Origin: Mariannaea sp. PMI_226
Lineage: Eukaryota; Ascomycota; Sordariomycetes; Hypocreales; Nectriaceae
Assembly: GCA_024336345.1 (NCBI GenBank)
Contig: JANFOG010000003.1
Location: 3,788,501 to 3,852,500 of the forward strand
Direction of reading: 5' to 3'
DNA: 64,000 nucleotides
Of the stretch, positions 63,122 through 64,000 are shown piece by piece. A program made the translations under genes and the position numbers. Below the pieces are notes generated by a model. That model worked only from the letters and a program-made list of their open reading frames with translations, had not been told where the DNA came from and made no database searches. How positions within the stretch are numbered: position 1 is the first letter of the stretch; each line of letters opens with the position of its first letter.

Positions 63122-64000
63122 TGTGGCAAGGAGAAGATGTAAAAACTATTGAGGTGATATAATGGAATTGCAGTGCTCAAGTGTGTATATGCAGTTGGCC
63201 CGCTCTAAGATCTCGCTCTACGTTGTGGTATATATACATGTGTGTGCTGTCTCCTGGGTCTCGGGCTTCGGGCAATTATGAAATGATGCTGCGGTTTGTA
63301 CTATCTGAGGAACGGCCTTAGGGGTCGGAATTAAAAACGCTTTTGGTGACAAATATCCCATATTCCCTCGAGAGTGTTCGAAACTAAAGCGAATAGATTA
63401 CATGGATACTCCCGTTCAAGACGCAAGCCCTTGACGATGCTCCTCGCCATGAACCGAACGATCCAATGATGTCAAGGTAAGGAGGCAGACGCTAACCCCG
63501 ACTCGTATTTCTGGATTCAAAATTGGCCAATGATGGTGATTTCGCCAACGAGACGGACCACCGCTGATCCACCCTCTCACCGCGGGATCAATGGAGACGG
63601 ACTGTTCATATGTTCATAGTCGGAGGAACCAAACATGCGAAATTGTTCCAATTGCTGAGCAATGCGATAGTGGCGTTTTGGATTTACTGAGCGTTTCACC
63701 CGGAGTCGGGAAATAATATCCCACCGATCCTTGAAACCAAGGTTAACACTGATTAACCCGGCTCCATCTCAAGTCCGACACTCCGACAAGCCAACCATAA
63801 AGCTGCATATCGGTTACAAGTCTTGAATCCTCAAATGGTGCGGTGTGTATCATAGACTATCCGACAGTGGGCTGTTAGGCCGAACACGTGCACTCAAAAA
63901 ATAATAATATAGCAGTCAGTATCTACTAGTTTAGTTCTTCTTTAGTGTATTTCTCTCAGAACATCAAAACAAATCGTGGCTTCATCAATGTGAAGATATT
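63122..64000. other. Upstream region of the NmrA-like gene
   Basis: It holds the promoter of the NmrA-like gene (a GGTATATATACATG element at about 63227-63240 may be a TATA box on either strand). No other gene is supported to the window edge. Confidence 0.45.

Overview
The window is nuclear DNA of a filamentous ascomycete. The evidence is short GT-AG introns of about 50-75 bases with CTAAC/CTGAC-type branch sites, a Zn2Cys6 regulator, a mitochondrial homoaconitase of the fungal lysine pathway, a GH12-like secreted enzyme, an F-box/ankyrin protein and long AT-rich intergenic stretches. A Sordariomycete, perhaps hypocrealean, is my best guess; the sequence alone does not fix the species.

Bases 1-22025 form the most striking region: a fungal Tc (toxin complex) locus. 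A TcA-type subunit runs off the left edge on the minus strand. Divergent from it lies a six-exon gene for a 1066-residue protein I do not recognise. Next, on the minus strand, is a four-exon gene for a 161-residue ricin-type (beta-trefoil) lectin that is easily missed. It is followed, divergently, by an intron-free 2418-codon gene in which TcB and TcC are fused (SpvB, FG-GAP/TcdB-middle, RHS shell, RHS core, then a C-terminal cargo of about 200 residues). In bacteria TcA is the pentameric injector and TcB-TcC is the cocoon that holds and releases the TcC C-terminal effector. All of those parts are recognisable here in a eukaryotic genome, with two extra candidate components between them.

Bases 23172-25514 encode an F-box/ankyrin protein. 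Bases 26190-35475 look like an aromatic catabolism cluster: intradiol (hydroxyquinol/catechol-type) dioxygenase, CoA-transferase family III, alpha/beta hydrolase, SnoaL-like protein and a Zn2Cys6 regulator. The divergent promoter at its centre has two CGG-N3-CCG motifs.

Bases 36195-37359 encode a GH12-like secreted protein with a C-terminal GPI/membrane signal. Bases 38613-41849 hold an 11-exon homoaconitase with two GC-AG introns, and 43155-46709 a WD40 protein with the fungal C-terminal two-helix membrane module. From 48295 on come single enzymes and secreted proteins separated by long gaps: a cinnamyl-alcohol-type ADH, an NAD(P)-dependent SDR reductase, a repeat-bearing secreted protein, a truncated LysM/chitinase-like gene, an unknown protein and an NmrA-like protein. 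No rRNA, tRNA, CRISPR array or intact transposon was found.
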